A stretch of 64,000 bases of DNA from positions 245,473 to 309,472 of the forward strand of contig NZ_PZJN01000001.1 of the NCBI RefSeq assembly GCF_003206695.1, given 5' to 3'. Below are positions 1 through 8,023 of the stretch, piece after piece. Both the position numbers and the translations under genes were made by a program. The stretch comes from Salinicola halophyticus. Lineage in GTDB: Bacteria; Pseudomonadota; Gammaproteobacteria; Pseudomonadales; Halomonadaceae. Under the pieces are notes generated by a model that saw only the letters and a program-made list of their open reading frames with translations, was not told where the DNA came from and searched no databases. How positions within the stretch are numbered: the stretch's first letter is position 1; each line of letters opens with the position of its first letter.

Positions 1-58
1 TCACCTCGTTCATGCTGACGATCAAGCGGCGCAACGACATCGGCGCGATCGAATCGGA

Positions 59-91
59 TAAAAAAACGGCCGTCTCCGGAGAGACGACCGT
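59..91 (-). terminator. Rho-independent terminator of the TRAP operon
   Basis: On the minus strand an 11-bp GC-rich stem (arms acggccgtctc and gagacgaccgt, one mismatch) is followed by a run of six or more T. It lies about 27 bases after the permease stop codon. Bases 1-58 contain no gene I can support; a short plus-strand open frame entering from the left edge could be the tail of a neighbouring gene. Confidence 0.75.
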
Positions 92-117
92 CATGTTGCC
101 ACGCCCGCGACCCCGCG

Positions 118-2718
118 TCAGGCGGTAGCGACGCGTTCCGGCCTGTTCGCCTTGGGTTCACGCCGGCGCCGCTGGAGCAGGACGACCAGCCCGAACAGCA
201 ACAGACCCGGGATCCACATCAACTCTTTCGGCATCTGAGACGTGGGGATGCGCACCGATACGATCTGCTGATCGAAGTCGAAGCCGAGCTTTTCCGCCTG
301 GCTATCGAAATCGGTCATGTCGACCAGCGTCTTGCCGTCTTCCTGCATCAGATGCAGGCCCAGGCTCGAGAGCCGCTCGGCCCCGGTATCGCCCTCGGTC
401 GCCGGCACCTGGATCACGAAACTGGTGGGCGAACCGTAGGCGTCGAGACCATCGATACGCGTCATCAGATGACCGTCGGGGCCGATCTCACCCAGGGCCT
501 GTTCGAACTGCGCCGGCGGCACCTCTTCGTAGGGCGCATCGACCATGTCCATCCAGAAGCCGGGGCGGAACAGCGTGAAAGCGACCAGCAACAGCAGCAG
601 ACTCTCGTACCAGCGACTGCGTACCAGCATGAAGCCCTGCGTCGCCGCCGCAAAGATCAGCATCGCCGCCGTTGCCACCACGAAGATGATGACGCCATGG
701 ATCCAGTCGACGTTGATCAGCAGCAGGTCAGTATTGAAGATGAACAGGAACGGCAGCGCCGCGGTGCGCAGGCTGTAGTAGAACGCCTGGAAGCCGGTGC
801 GGATCGGATCCGCGCCGGAGATCGCCGCCGCCGCGAATGACGCCAGACCTACCGGCGGCGTGACGTCGGCCATGATGCCGAAGTAGAACACGAACAGGTG
901 GACGGCGATCAGCGGTACGATCAGGCCGTTCTGCTCGCCCAGTTGGACGATGACCGGCGCCAGCAGTGCCGATACCACGATGTAGTTGGCGGTGGTCGGC
1001 AAGCCCATGCCCAGGATCAGACTGAGCACGCCAGTCAGCAGCAGCATCAGCAGCAGGTTGCCCATCGACAGCGTCTCGACCAGATCCGCCAGCACCAGGC
1101 CGACGCCGGTCTGTGCCACCGCACCCACGATGATCCCCGCGGTAGCGGTCGCGATGCCGATACCGATCATGTTGCGGGCGCCATCGATCAGACCTTCCAG
1201 CAGATCCTTCCCGCCGCGTCTGATGTCGTTGGCCAGGTCGCTCTGACCGCGGAAGAAGGCGTCGATCGGGCGCTGCGTCAGGATGATGAAGATCATGAAG
1301 GCGGTGGCCCAGAATGCCGAGAGGCCCGGCGACAGCCGCTCCACCATCAGACACCACACCAGCACGATCACCGGCAGAATGTAGTGCAGCCCCACCATCA
1401 CGGTAGGTTTGGTCCGCGGCAGCGTGGTGATCTCGCTGTTCGGATCGTCGATTTCCAGCGGCGGATAGTTCGAGCCCAGCTTGATCAGGCCAACGTAAAC
1501 GGCGGCCAGCAATACCGCGATCACCCACGGGGCGGCCTCGCCCAACGCCGGCTGAAGCCAGCCGAGACCGTAATAGACGACGGCGGATACCAGCATCAAA
1601 CCGACCAGACCGGTGAGGAAACCCAGGATCTTGCGCATCCAGGGGCGCACCGGATTGCTGCTCTGCAGCCCTTGCATACCGGCTTTCATGGCTTCGAGAT
1701 GAACGATGTAGAGCAGTGCGATATAGGAGATCACCGCGGGCAGGAAGGCGTGCTTGATCACCTCGAGATAGGAGATGCCCACATACTCGACCATCAGGAA
1801 AGCTGCCGCGCCCATCACCGGCGGCATGATCTGGCCGTTGACGGAGGAGGAGACTTCCACCGCACCGGCCTTGGTGGCACTGAAACCGACGCGCTTCATC
1901 ATCGGAATGGTAAAGGTACCGGTGGTCACGGTATTGGCGATCGACGAACCCGAGATCAGACCGGTCAGCCCGGACGCCACCACGGCCGCCTTGGCCGGCC
2001 CGCCGCGATAGTGCCCCAGCAACGAGAATGCGACCTTGATGAAGTAGTTGCCTGCCCCGGCCTTGTCGAGCAACGCGCCGAACAGCACGAACAGGAACAC
2101 GAAGCTGGTGGAGACCCCCAGCGCGATCCCGAACACCCCCTGCGTGGTCAGCCACTGGTGATTGACCAGTCCGTAGAAGCTCACACCACGGTGGGCCAGA
2201 ATGCCCGGCATGTAGGGCCCGGCGAGGGAGTAGATCAGAAAGATCAAGGCAATGATCATCAGCGGCGGGCCGAGCGCGCGGCGCGTCGCTTCTAGCAGCA
2301 GCACGATGCCGATGACGCCGACGATCACATCCTGCAGGATCGGGGCACCGGGACGCTGTGACAGCTGCGCGTAGAAAAAGTAGAGATAGGAGGCGCAGAA
2401 CGCCGCCACGATCGCCATGACCCAGTCGAGGATCGGCATGCGTTCGCGCGGAGAGCGCTTGAACGCCGGATAGGCCATGAAGGCAAGAAAGACCGCGAAT
2501 GCGAGGTGGATGGAACGCGCCTCGGTGGCGCTGAAGACACCGAACCCGACCATGAAGGGTAGCGGCGAGGCGATCCAGAGCTGAAACAGTGACCACAGCG
2601 CCGCTACGCCCAGCAACAGGCGATTCGGCATCCCGGTCAGCTTGCGCCCCCCGGTATCGGTCGCAGCCAGTTCGTCCAGCTTGGCCTGATCAGGGCCAGA
2701 AGTTTTGTTGTCCGTCAT
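118..2718 (-). CDS. TRAP transporter fused permease (DctQM type, TAXI class)
   Basis: Inner-membrane permease of a tripartite ATP-independent periplasmic transporter, 866 residues. Hydrophobic segments run through most of the length, consistent with the small (4-TM) and large (12-TM) subunits fused as in TAXI-associated TRAP systems. A soluble region near the C-terminus (about residues 700-830, rich in D, E and T) followed by a final membrane segment and RRRR tail resembles the DUF3394 extension of fused permeases. I chose the ATG at 2718 (MTDNKTSG) because AGGAT stands at usual spacing before it, whereas a longer frame starting at 2802 has no ribosome site. It lies about 410 bases downstream of the binding-protein gene on the same strand. 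Substrate cannot be told from sequence; TAXI systems often carry dicarboxylates or amino acids. Confidence 0.9.
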   Translation of the reverse strand: MTDNKTSGPDQAKLDELAATDTGGRKLTGMPNRLLLGVAALWSLFQLWIASPLPFMVGFGVFSATEARSIHLAFAVFLAFMAYPAFKRSPRERMPILDWVMAIVAAFCASYLYFFYAQLSQRPGAPILQDVIVGVIGIVLLLEATRRALGPPLMIIALIFLIYSLAGPYMPGILAHRGVSFYGLVNHQWLTTQGVFGIALGVSTSFVFLFVLFGALLDKAGAGNYFIKVAFSLLGHYRGGPAKAAVVASGLTGLISGSSIANTVTTGTFTIPMMKRVGFSATKAGAVEVSSSVNGQIMPPVMGAAAFLMVEYVGISYLEVIKHAFLPAVISYIALLYIVHLEAMKAGMQGLQSSNPVRPWMRKILGFLTGLVGLMLVSAVVYYGLGWLQPALGEAAPWVIAVLLAAVYVGLIKLGSNYPPLEIDDPNSEITTLPRTKPTVMVGLHYILPVIVLVWCLMVERLSPGLSAFWATAFMIFIILTQRPIDAFFRGQSDLANDIRRGGKDLLEGLIDGARNMIGIGIATATAGIIVGAVAQTGVGLVLADLVETLSMGNLLLMLLLTGVLSLILGMGLPTTANYIVVSALLAPVIVQLGEQNGLIVPLIAVHLFVFYFGIMADVTPPVGLASFAAAAISGADPIRTGFQAFYYSLRTAALPFLFIFNTDLLLINVDWIHGVIIFVVATAAMLIFAAATQGFMLVRSRWYESLLLLLVAFTLFRPGFWMDMVDAPYEEVPPAQFEQALGEIGPDGHLMTRIDGLDAYGSPTSFVIQVPATEGDTGAERLSSLGLHLMQEDGKTLVDMTDFDSQAEKLGFDFDQQIVSVRIPTSQMPKELMWIPGLLLFGLVVLLQRRRREPKANRPERVATA

Positions 2719-3130
2719 GAGCAGATCCTGACTTGAGGAAACACTGAATAATTGCCTGCGCGAGCGAATCGCTACGCTATGACCGCCATCCCTGGCGGTC
2801 ACCGAAGGCCGGCCTACGGCCGTTCAAATTCGCTCCCGGCGAATTTGTGCGCGGTACTCGAAGGCTCACCTAACCCCAAGTTATGTCTCACCTTCTGCGT
2901 TCCGTGCGCCTTGCGCTTCATCTCGCTCGGAGAATGACTCAGCGCTCCCTTGGCAGCCGGTAGGCGAAAGGACATCGAGACGACATCATTTCGCGCTTGA
3001 TTCGATGCGACGCCAGGCGTCGCGGGGACTCGATCCAACGACGCGGCGGTTGTCACCAACCACCGCGTCAGAGTGTCAACGCCATCCTGGAAGAATGGCG
3101 CTGTGGGCGATTACTGCCTGCCCTTTTCCT
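2719..3130 (-). other. Structured spacer between TAXI receptor and permease genes
   Basis: No gene seen. It holds several hairpins: 3039-3068 (12 bp, one mismatch, loop tcac), 3007-3023 (gcgacgc with gcgtcgc), 2825-2847 (perfect 9-bp arms caaattcgc and gcgaatttg, 5-base loop) and 2781-2800 (gaccgcc with ggcggtc). None has a T tract on the minus strand. The first sits about 60 bases after the receptor stop codon. Such stems often stabilise the receptor part of a transcript relative to the permease part; that role is inference. Confidence 0.6.
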
Positions 3131-4105
3131 TTACAGCCAGCCCTGCTCTTTATAGTAGCGCTTGGCACCTTCATGCAGCGGTGCAGAAAGACCCTGACTG
3201 ATCATGTCTTCCGGCTTCAGGTTGGCGAAGGCGGGGTGCAGACGCTTGAAGCGATCGAAGTTGTCGAACACGGCCTTGACGGTCTGATAGACGATTTCGT
3301 CGTCGACGTCGGCAGACGTGACGAAGGTGGCGCGGACACCGAAGGTCTCGACGTCATCCGGGTTACCCTCGTACATGCCGCCGGGAATGGTGGCCATGCT
3401 GTAGTAGGGGAACTTGTCGACCAGCCCTTTGACCACATCGTCGTTCAGCGGCACCAGATTGGAAGGAACGGTAGTGGTCGCTTCCTGGATCGCACCGTTG
3501 GGGTGACCGACCACGTAGGCCATCGCATCGATGTTGTTGTCGGCCAGTGCCGAGGCCATCTCGGCCGCACCCAGTTCGGAAGCCAGCGAGAACACGCTGG
3601 TGTCCCAGCCCTCGGCGTCCATCAGCACTTCCATGGTGGCGCGCTGGCCGGAACCCGGGTTGCCGATATTGACGCGCTTGCCCTTCAGGTCCTGTACGGA
3701 ATGAATGTTGGCATCTTCACGCGCCAGGATGGTGAGCGGCTCACCGTGCAGCGAGAAGACCGAACGCAGATTTTCCATCGGCTGGTCGAACTGCGCTTTG
3801 CCTTCATACGCGTTGAACTGGACGTCCGACTGGGCGACGCCCATGTTCAGTTCGCCGGACTTGATCCCGTTGATATTGGCAACGGAGCCGCCGGTCGACG
3901 GCGCGTTACAGCGGATGCCGCTCTCTTCGGCACTGCGGTTGACCATCCGGCAGACTGACTGGCCGACGACGTAGTAGACGCCGGTCTGACCGCCGGTACC
4001 GATAGTGATGTATTGCTGATCCTGCGCCATGGCGGGCGTCGAGACCGATGCGACCCCCATCAGAGCCGTGGAGAAGATGGCTGCGGTTAATGCGTGGCGT
4101 TTCAT
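3131..4105 (-). CDS. TAXI family TRAP transporter substrate-binding protein
   Basis: Periplasmic receptor, 324 residues, that presents substrate to the fused permease downstream. A Sec signal peptide (MKRHALTAAIF...PAMAQ) is followed by YITIGTGGQTGVYY, the typical opening of TAXI (NMT1-like) receptors, and then conserved-looking GVAQSD and GKRVNIGNPGSG segments that line the binding cleft in this family. I chose the ATG at 4105 because GAGGT ends six bases upstream; the ATG at 4109-4111 directly abuts that site and would leave no spacing. Being first in the operon, it should be expressed more than the permease. Confidence 0.9.
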   Translation of the reverse strand: MKRHALTAAIFSTALMGVASVSTPAMAQDQQYITIGTGGQTGVYYVVGQSVCRMVNRSAEESGIRCNAPSTGGSVANINGIKSGELNMGVAQSDVQFNAYEGKAQFDQPMENLRSVFSLHGEPLTILAREDANIHSVQDLKGKRVNIGNPGSGQRATMEVLMDAEGWDTSVFSLASELGAAEMASALADNNIDAMAYVVGHPNGAIQEATTTVPSNLVPLNDDVVKGLVDKFPYYSMATIPGGMYEGNPDDVETFGVRATFVTSADVDDEIVYQTVKAVFDNFDRFKRLHPAFANLKPEDMISQGLSAPLHEGAKRYYKEQGWL

Positions 4106-4472
4106 GCGCATACCTCGAATTTTTCCCGTTTATTGTGTTGATCGGCTTTTCCGACCGCGAAGACGACAGGCTGAGCGGCGTGCCTCAAAGGCGTGATCGA
4201 CATCGCACCCTGCCCGTGGACTTATCTATTGCAACATACGTATCGCGAACTAGCTTAACCCGACGGCGCGACATCATATAGCGTGTTCTGAGCTGGCAAA
4301 ACCTTTGCGAACGGCATATCCATCGCCCTATCGCTGAAATGGCAGCACCGGTCGGCCTGCGGCTACCGCTCTCGAGACACCGTCCGCGAAAGACAGCGCG
4401 CTCGCGCGTCGAACTCGCGCGTCGAATTAGCAGTCCGTTATCGGCATGTCTCATGCAGGAAACGAATGCGTT
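4106..4472. other. Intergenic region upstream of the TAXI gene
   Basis: No gene supported. It must hold the minus-strand promoter of the TRAP operon, but I see no convincing -35/-10 pair. A 13-bp unit (ctcgcgcgtcgaa) is repeated twice in tandem at 4401-4426. Confidence 0.4.
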
Positions 4473-4970
4473 TTAGGGCGAATCCAGCCACGGCGCCAAC
4501 TCGATGCGATCGCCCACGCCGATGCCGCGCGCGGCAAAATATCCGGCATTGGTCTCCAGCGCCGCCCGGAACGGCGCACCCGCCGGATAGACGGGACATT
4601 GGCTGGACTGCTCGGCATGACAGGGCGACATCGTCTTGAGCGAACGGATCACGCCCCCGCTGTCGATGAAGGCGATATCCAGCGGGATTCGGGTCTTGTA
4701 CATCCAGTACGCGTTGGCTCCCGACTGTTCGCTAGCGTAGACAAACAGCATCCCCGCCTCGGCAGGCAACGCTTGCCGCTCCATCAGTCCTTTCGCGCGC
4801 TCTGCTGGCGTTCTCGCAATCTCGACCTGAAGGCTATGTTCACGCTGGCCGCTATCGACAGTCAGCTCATGGCGTGGCGACGTCTCTCCCCAAGCCGGTA
4901 TCGTCAGCAATACCGACATCAGCAACGCGCCCTGGATCATCATTTTCGCCAACGGTTTTATCGTCGCCAT
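4473..4970 (-). CDS. DUF192 family periplasmic protein
   Basis: 165 residues. An N-terminal hydrophobic signal (MMIQGALLMSVLLTIP ending AWG) precedes a DUF192 domain: the pattern EIARTPAERAKGLMER, a MLFVY segment, then MYKTRIPLDIAFID and a C-terminal LETNAGYFAARGIGVGD. Family function is unknown. The start at 4970 (MATIKP) has AGGT five bases upstream and yields a normal signal peptide; a longer open frame runs to 5246 but has no coding character and would overlap the divergent EamA gene. It stands alone, divergent from the exporter gene. Confidence 0.8.
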   Translation of the reverse strand: MATIKPLAKMMIQGALLMSVLLTIPAWGETSPRHELTVDSGQREHSLQVEIARTPAERAKGLMERQALPAEAGMLFVYASEQSGANAYWMYKTRIPLDIAFIDSGGVIRSLKTMSPCHAEQSSQCPVYPAGAPFRAALETNAGYFAARGIGVGDRIELAPWLDSP

Positions 4971-5231
4971 GACACCTGCCGGATGAGTTGTGGAGGCATT
5001 CTGGCGCATGGTAGCGCATTCATCCCCAGTAAGGGATGCCGAGATGCCGCGCCAATAGCAAGGATTCGTCCTGTCTCGGAGCGACGATCGGCACGCCAGC
5101 TCAAAATAACCTTGCTCTCGTCCGAGGCGCTGGGACAATGTCTCATCAGCGCCATGCGGCAGCGCTCTTGAACGATATCTTCGAACGTAACAGACGCTTT
5201 TAACCGACGCCCTTAAAGACGAGTATCGCGC
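4971..5231. promoter_or_regulatory. Divergent intergenic region between DUF192 and EamA genes
   Basis: No gene seen. This 261-base gap should contain both promoters. I could not assign convincing promoter boxes. Confidence 0.3.
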
Positions 5232-6101
5232 GTGCCTCTCAAGCATCTACTGATCGGCCTCGGCATCATCGCCATCTGGGCTTTCAATATCATCGTGATC
5301 AAGGTCGGGATCGAGGATCTGCCACCCCTGCTGGTAACGGTTCTTCGCTTCATGCTGGTCGCCGTGCTGGTGGTGCCGTTCACACGCATTTCACGTCGGC
5401 AGCTGCCCTGGATTCTGGTATTGGCCGTGACCTTCGGCGGGTTGCACTTCCCGCTGCTGTTTCTGGGCCTGCAGCGATCGGAAGCCGGTACCGGCGCCCT
5501 GCTGGTACAGATGGGCACACCGTTCGCGACGCTGCTGGCGGCGATATTCCTCAAGGAGAAACTCGGCTCGCGGCGGATCGTCGGATTGATCCTGGCATTC
5601 GGCGGTGTCGTGGTGCTGGCCGGCGGCCCGTCGCTGCCGCCGCCGGTATCCACCGCCCTGCTGCTCGCCAGCGCGTTTTTCTGGGCGGTCTCGACCATGA
5701 TCATCAAGCTCGCCCCGCCGATCGCACCGCTGACCCTGACCGGCTGGATCTCGCTGTTCGCGATCCCGCTGGTCGCGCTGGGTAGCTGGCTATTCGAGGA
5801 TCATCAGTGGCAGGCGATCCAGCAGGCTGGCTGGGCCGGCTGGGGTGCCGTGGTCTACACCGCGGTGATGTCGTCGATCGCCGCCTACGGGCTATGGTAC
5901 TGGCTACTACAGAAACACCCCGTCAGCCGAGTAGTACCGTTGACCCTGCTGATGCCGGTCTTCGCCGTCATTCTCGGGGTCTGGCTGCTGGGCGACCCGC
6001 TGGGCTTCAACAAGCTCGCGGGCGGCGCCATGGTCATTGCCGGGCTCGCCGTCATCAACATCCGTTTCCGACGTCACCGCCAATCGAGTGCTGCCCCATG
6101 A
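5232..6101 (+). CDS. EamA (DMT) family transporter
   Basis: Inner-membrane exporter of the drug/metabolite transporter superfamily, 289 residues. About ten hydrophobic helices form two EamA repeats (roughly residues 1-135 and 145-280); the first contains the typical FNIIVIKVGI and VLRFMLVA segments and the second the SSIAAYGLWYWLLQ segment. It probably exports small metabolites or amino acids; substrate unknown. The start is a GTG with only a weak purine-rich site. The stop overlaps the ATG of the GNAT gene by four bases (ATGA), so the two are translationally coupled. Confidence 0.85.
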   Translation: MPLKHLLIGLGIIAIWAFNIIVIKVGIEDLPPLLVTVLRFMLVAVLVVPFTRISRRQLPWILVLAVTFGGLHFPLLFLGLQRSEAGTGALLVQMGTPFATLLAAIFLKEKLGSRRIVGLILAFGGVVVLAGGPSLPPPVSTALLLASAFFWAVSTMIIKLAPPIAPLTLTGWISLFAIPLVALGSWLFEDHQWQAIQQAGWAGWGAVVYTAVMSSIAAYGLWYWLLQKHPVSRVVPLTLLMPVFAVILGVWLLGDPLGFNKLAGGAMVIAGLAVINIRFRRHRQSSAAP

Positions 6102-6556
6102 ACCATCAATCGATGCCCGACATCCAGTCCATGACCCCCGACGATCACGCGGATTTCGCCGCCATGATGCTGCGCACCCCGGGTGTGGTGCTCAGAACCG
6201 CCGATGGCTATGCGGCCACGCAGCGCTATCTCGAGCGCAACCCCGGATTGAGCTTCGTGGCGCGTTCAGCCGAGGGAACAGGTATCGTCGGCTGCGCCAT
6301 GGCCGGTCACGATGGCCGACGCGGCTATCTGCAACACGTCATGGTCGACCCGGACTACCGTCACCTCGGACTCGCCCGGATGATGGTCGAGCGCTGCCTG
6401 GCGGCGCTGCTGGAAGCGGGGATCGAGAAAGTGCATCTCGACACGCTGGCGGATAATCACCAAGCCCACCGCTTCTGGCAGCATCTGGGCTGGGCCGACC
6501 GGCGCGACGAAATCGTCAAGTTTTCACGCGTACTGGTCGAGGATGACAACGCCTGA
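6098..6556 (+). CDS. GNAT family N-acetyltransferase
   Basis: 152 residues, single GNAT fold. The acetyl-CoA binding region is visible as HVMVDPDYRHLGLARMMVER (V-x-P-x-x-R-x-x-G-x-A pattern, about residues 81-100), with the later NHQAHRFWQHLGW motif typical of the C-terminal strand. The acceptor is unknown. The start at 6098 overlaps the end of the EamA gene; coupling suggests a joint role such as export and acetylation of the same class of compound, which is inference only. Confidence 0.8.
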   Translation: MNHQSMPDIQSMTPDDHADFAAMMLRTPGVVLRTADGYAATQRYLERNPGLSFVARSAEGTGIVGCAMAGHDGRRGYLQHVMVDPDYRHLGLARMMVERCLAALLEAGIEKVHLDTLADNHQAHRFWQHLGWADRRDEIVKFSRVLVEDDNA

Positions 6557-6656
6557 TATCGCTGTGCCGAGCCAGACGAGCCAGACGAGCCTGCCCGGCA
6601 TGAGATCGCTGTCTCAGAGATCCACATCGTCCCCGAAGGGGCGGTTTCCAGTTAGA

Positions 6657-6767
6657 CTACGAATCAAGGTCACGGGTCACGGCTACGGCCGCGATCAAGA
6701 CCAATGCGACCAGCATCACAACAACGATGGCGACGGTTGCGACCCTATTTAAATAGCGTGCTAACAT
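6657..6767 (-). CDS. Candidate 36-residue single-span membrane protein
   Basis: An open frame on the minus strand starts with ATG at 6767 and ends in TAG at 6657. It encodes a short basic N-terminus (MLARYLNRVA), a hydrophobic stretch of about 20 residues rich in V, A, L and I, and a charged tail (TRDLDS). That layout is a classic small transmembrane protein. The ribosome site is weak (GGGACGG). It lies divergent to the efflux operon. I do not recognise a family. The 12-bp palindrome ctatttaaatag at 6745-6756 lies inside its 5' end. Confidence 0.3.
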   Translation of the reverse strand: MLARYLNRVATVAIVVVMLVALVLIAAVAVTRDLDS

Positions 6768-6806
6768 TACCGTCCGTCCCACGCCGCCACTACCAACGGG
6801 AAACGT

Positions 6807-7025
6807 ATGGGTCTACAGGAAATCGCCGTTGGCGGAATCTTCATCAGCCCACTGCTGCTCTACGCGATGATCGGATTCATCGCCACCATCGCCGTGCGCT
6901 CGCTGCTGCACTGGATGATCGGTCAGCGCGCGCTGTGGTATGAGGCCTGGTTCGACGTTTCGCTGTTCGTGATGTTCACTGCCGGCATTACCTTTCTGTT
7001 TTCCGTCCTGCTCGAGAGTACTTGA
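6807..7025 (+). CDS. DUF1656 small membrane protein (AaeX-like)
   Basis: 72 residues with two hydrophobic helices (about residues 12-32 and 48-68). The pattern GIFISPLLLYAMIGF followed by LWYEAWFDVSLFVM matches DUF1656, the small partner found first in aaeXAB-type operons. It probably helps assemble the FUSC/membrane-fusion efflux pump. The TGA stop overlaps the ATG of the next gene by one base (TGATG), indicating translational coupling. The family's exact biochemical role is not known. Confidence 0.85.
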   Translation: MGLQEIAVGGIFISPLLLYAMIGFIATIAVRSLLHWMIGQRALWYEAWFDVSLFVMFTAGITFLFSVLLEST

Positions 7026-8023
7026 TGCGCAATTCGCTACGTGTCCTCCTGACCCTCGTCGTCGTCGCGATCGCCGTGGCCGCCGGTTTCTGGCTGTGGA
7101 ACTACTACCTCTTCACGCCATGGACGCGAGATGCGCGCGTGCGTGCGGAAGTCGTCACCATCGCCCCGGACGTTTCCGGATGGGTACGCACCTTGAACGT
7201 CAACGACACCGGTCTCGTCGCCAAGGGCGATACCCTGTTCGAGATCGACCCTGCACGCTATCAGGCGGCCCTGGAGCAGGCGCAGGCGACGGTGGAGAAC
7301 CGTGAAGCGACCTTGAAGCTACGCCAGACCGAGGCCCAGCGCCGCAGTCAATTGAGCAGCCGTTCGATCAGCGCCGAAGATCGTCAGATCGCCCAGATCA
7401 ACAGCCGTGTCGCCGCCGCCAATCTGAAGCAGGCCCAGGCCGATCTGGCCAGCGCCAAGCTCGACCTCGAGCGCACCCAGGTCGTGGCGCCGGTCAGCGG
7501 TCATGTGCTCAATCTGCAGCTCGCCGCCGGCAACTACGTAACCCGCGGCACTGCGGTCATGGCGCTGGTGCAGTCGAACTCCTACTACGTCATGGGCTAT
7601 TTCGAGGAGACCAAGATGCCCTCGATCCGGGTCGGCGATCCGGCCTCGGTCACGCTGATGAATGGCGATACCCATCTGCGCGGGCACGTCGCCGGGATCG
7701 GCCGGGGCATCGCTGACGCCAACACCACGCTCAACAACCAGCAGCTGCCGCAGGTTCAGCCCACTTTCAACTGGGTGCGGCTGGCCCAACGTATCCCGGT
7801 GCGCATCACCCTGGACGACATTCCCGACGAGACACTGCTCAGCTCCGGCATGACGGCAACGGTGCGGATCGAAAAGCCGGACGGCGATCATCCAGGCGAT
7901 CGCGTCTCGCCGCCGAAGAGCACGGCCACGCCTGAAAATGTCCCTGCCGACCGACGCCCGACCCAGCAGGCGCAACAGCCTGACGGGACGCCGGACCAGA
8001 ACGCTGTCGACGACACGCAGTGA
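7025..8023 (+). CDS. HlyD family membrane fusion protein (AaeA-like)
   Basis: 332 residues. One N-terminal membrane anchor (about residues 5-25) is followed by a biotinyl-lipoyl half (DVSGWVRTLNVNDTGLVAKG), an alpha-helical hairpin rich in A, Q and E (about residues 80-150), the second lipoyl half (VVAPVSGHVLNL) and a beta-barrel domain. It is the periplasmic adaptor linking the FUSC inner-membrane protein to an outer-membrane channel, which is not encoded here. The C-terminal 45 residues are low-complexity and hydrophilic. Its stop overlaps the next start (TGATG). Confidence 0.88.
   Translation: MRNSLRVLLTLVVVAIAVAAGFWLWNYYLFTPWTRDARVRAEVVTIAPDVSGWVRTLNVNDTGLVAKGDTLFEIDPARYQAALEQAQATVENREATLKLRQTEAQRRSQLSSRSISAEDRQIAQINSRVAAANLKQAQADLASAKLDLERTQVVAPVSGHVLNLQLAAGNYVTRGTAVMALVQSNSYYVMGYFEETKMPSIRVGDPASVTLMNGDTHLRGHVAGIGRGIADANTTLNNQQLPQVQPTFNWVRLAQRIPVRITLDDIPDETLLSSGMTATVRIEKPDGDHPGDRVSPPKSTATPENVPADRRPTQQAQQPDGTPDQNAVDDTQ

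Noticed and set aside
1..58. Tail of a plus-strand gene at the left edge
   Set aside because: Two plus-strand frames are open over this short stretch and neither has enough sequence to identify.
728..2596. 622-codon minus-strand open frame inside the TRAP permease gene
   Set aside because: It is an out-of-frame shadow of a clearly coding GC-rich gene; R/H/G-rich translation without domains or hydrophobic periodicity.
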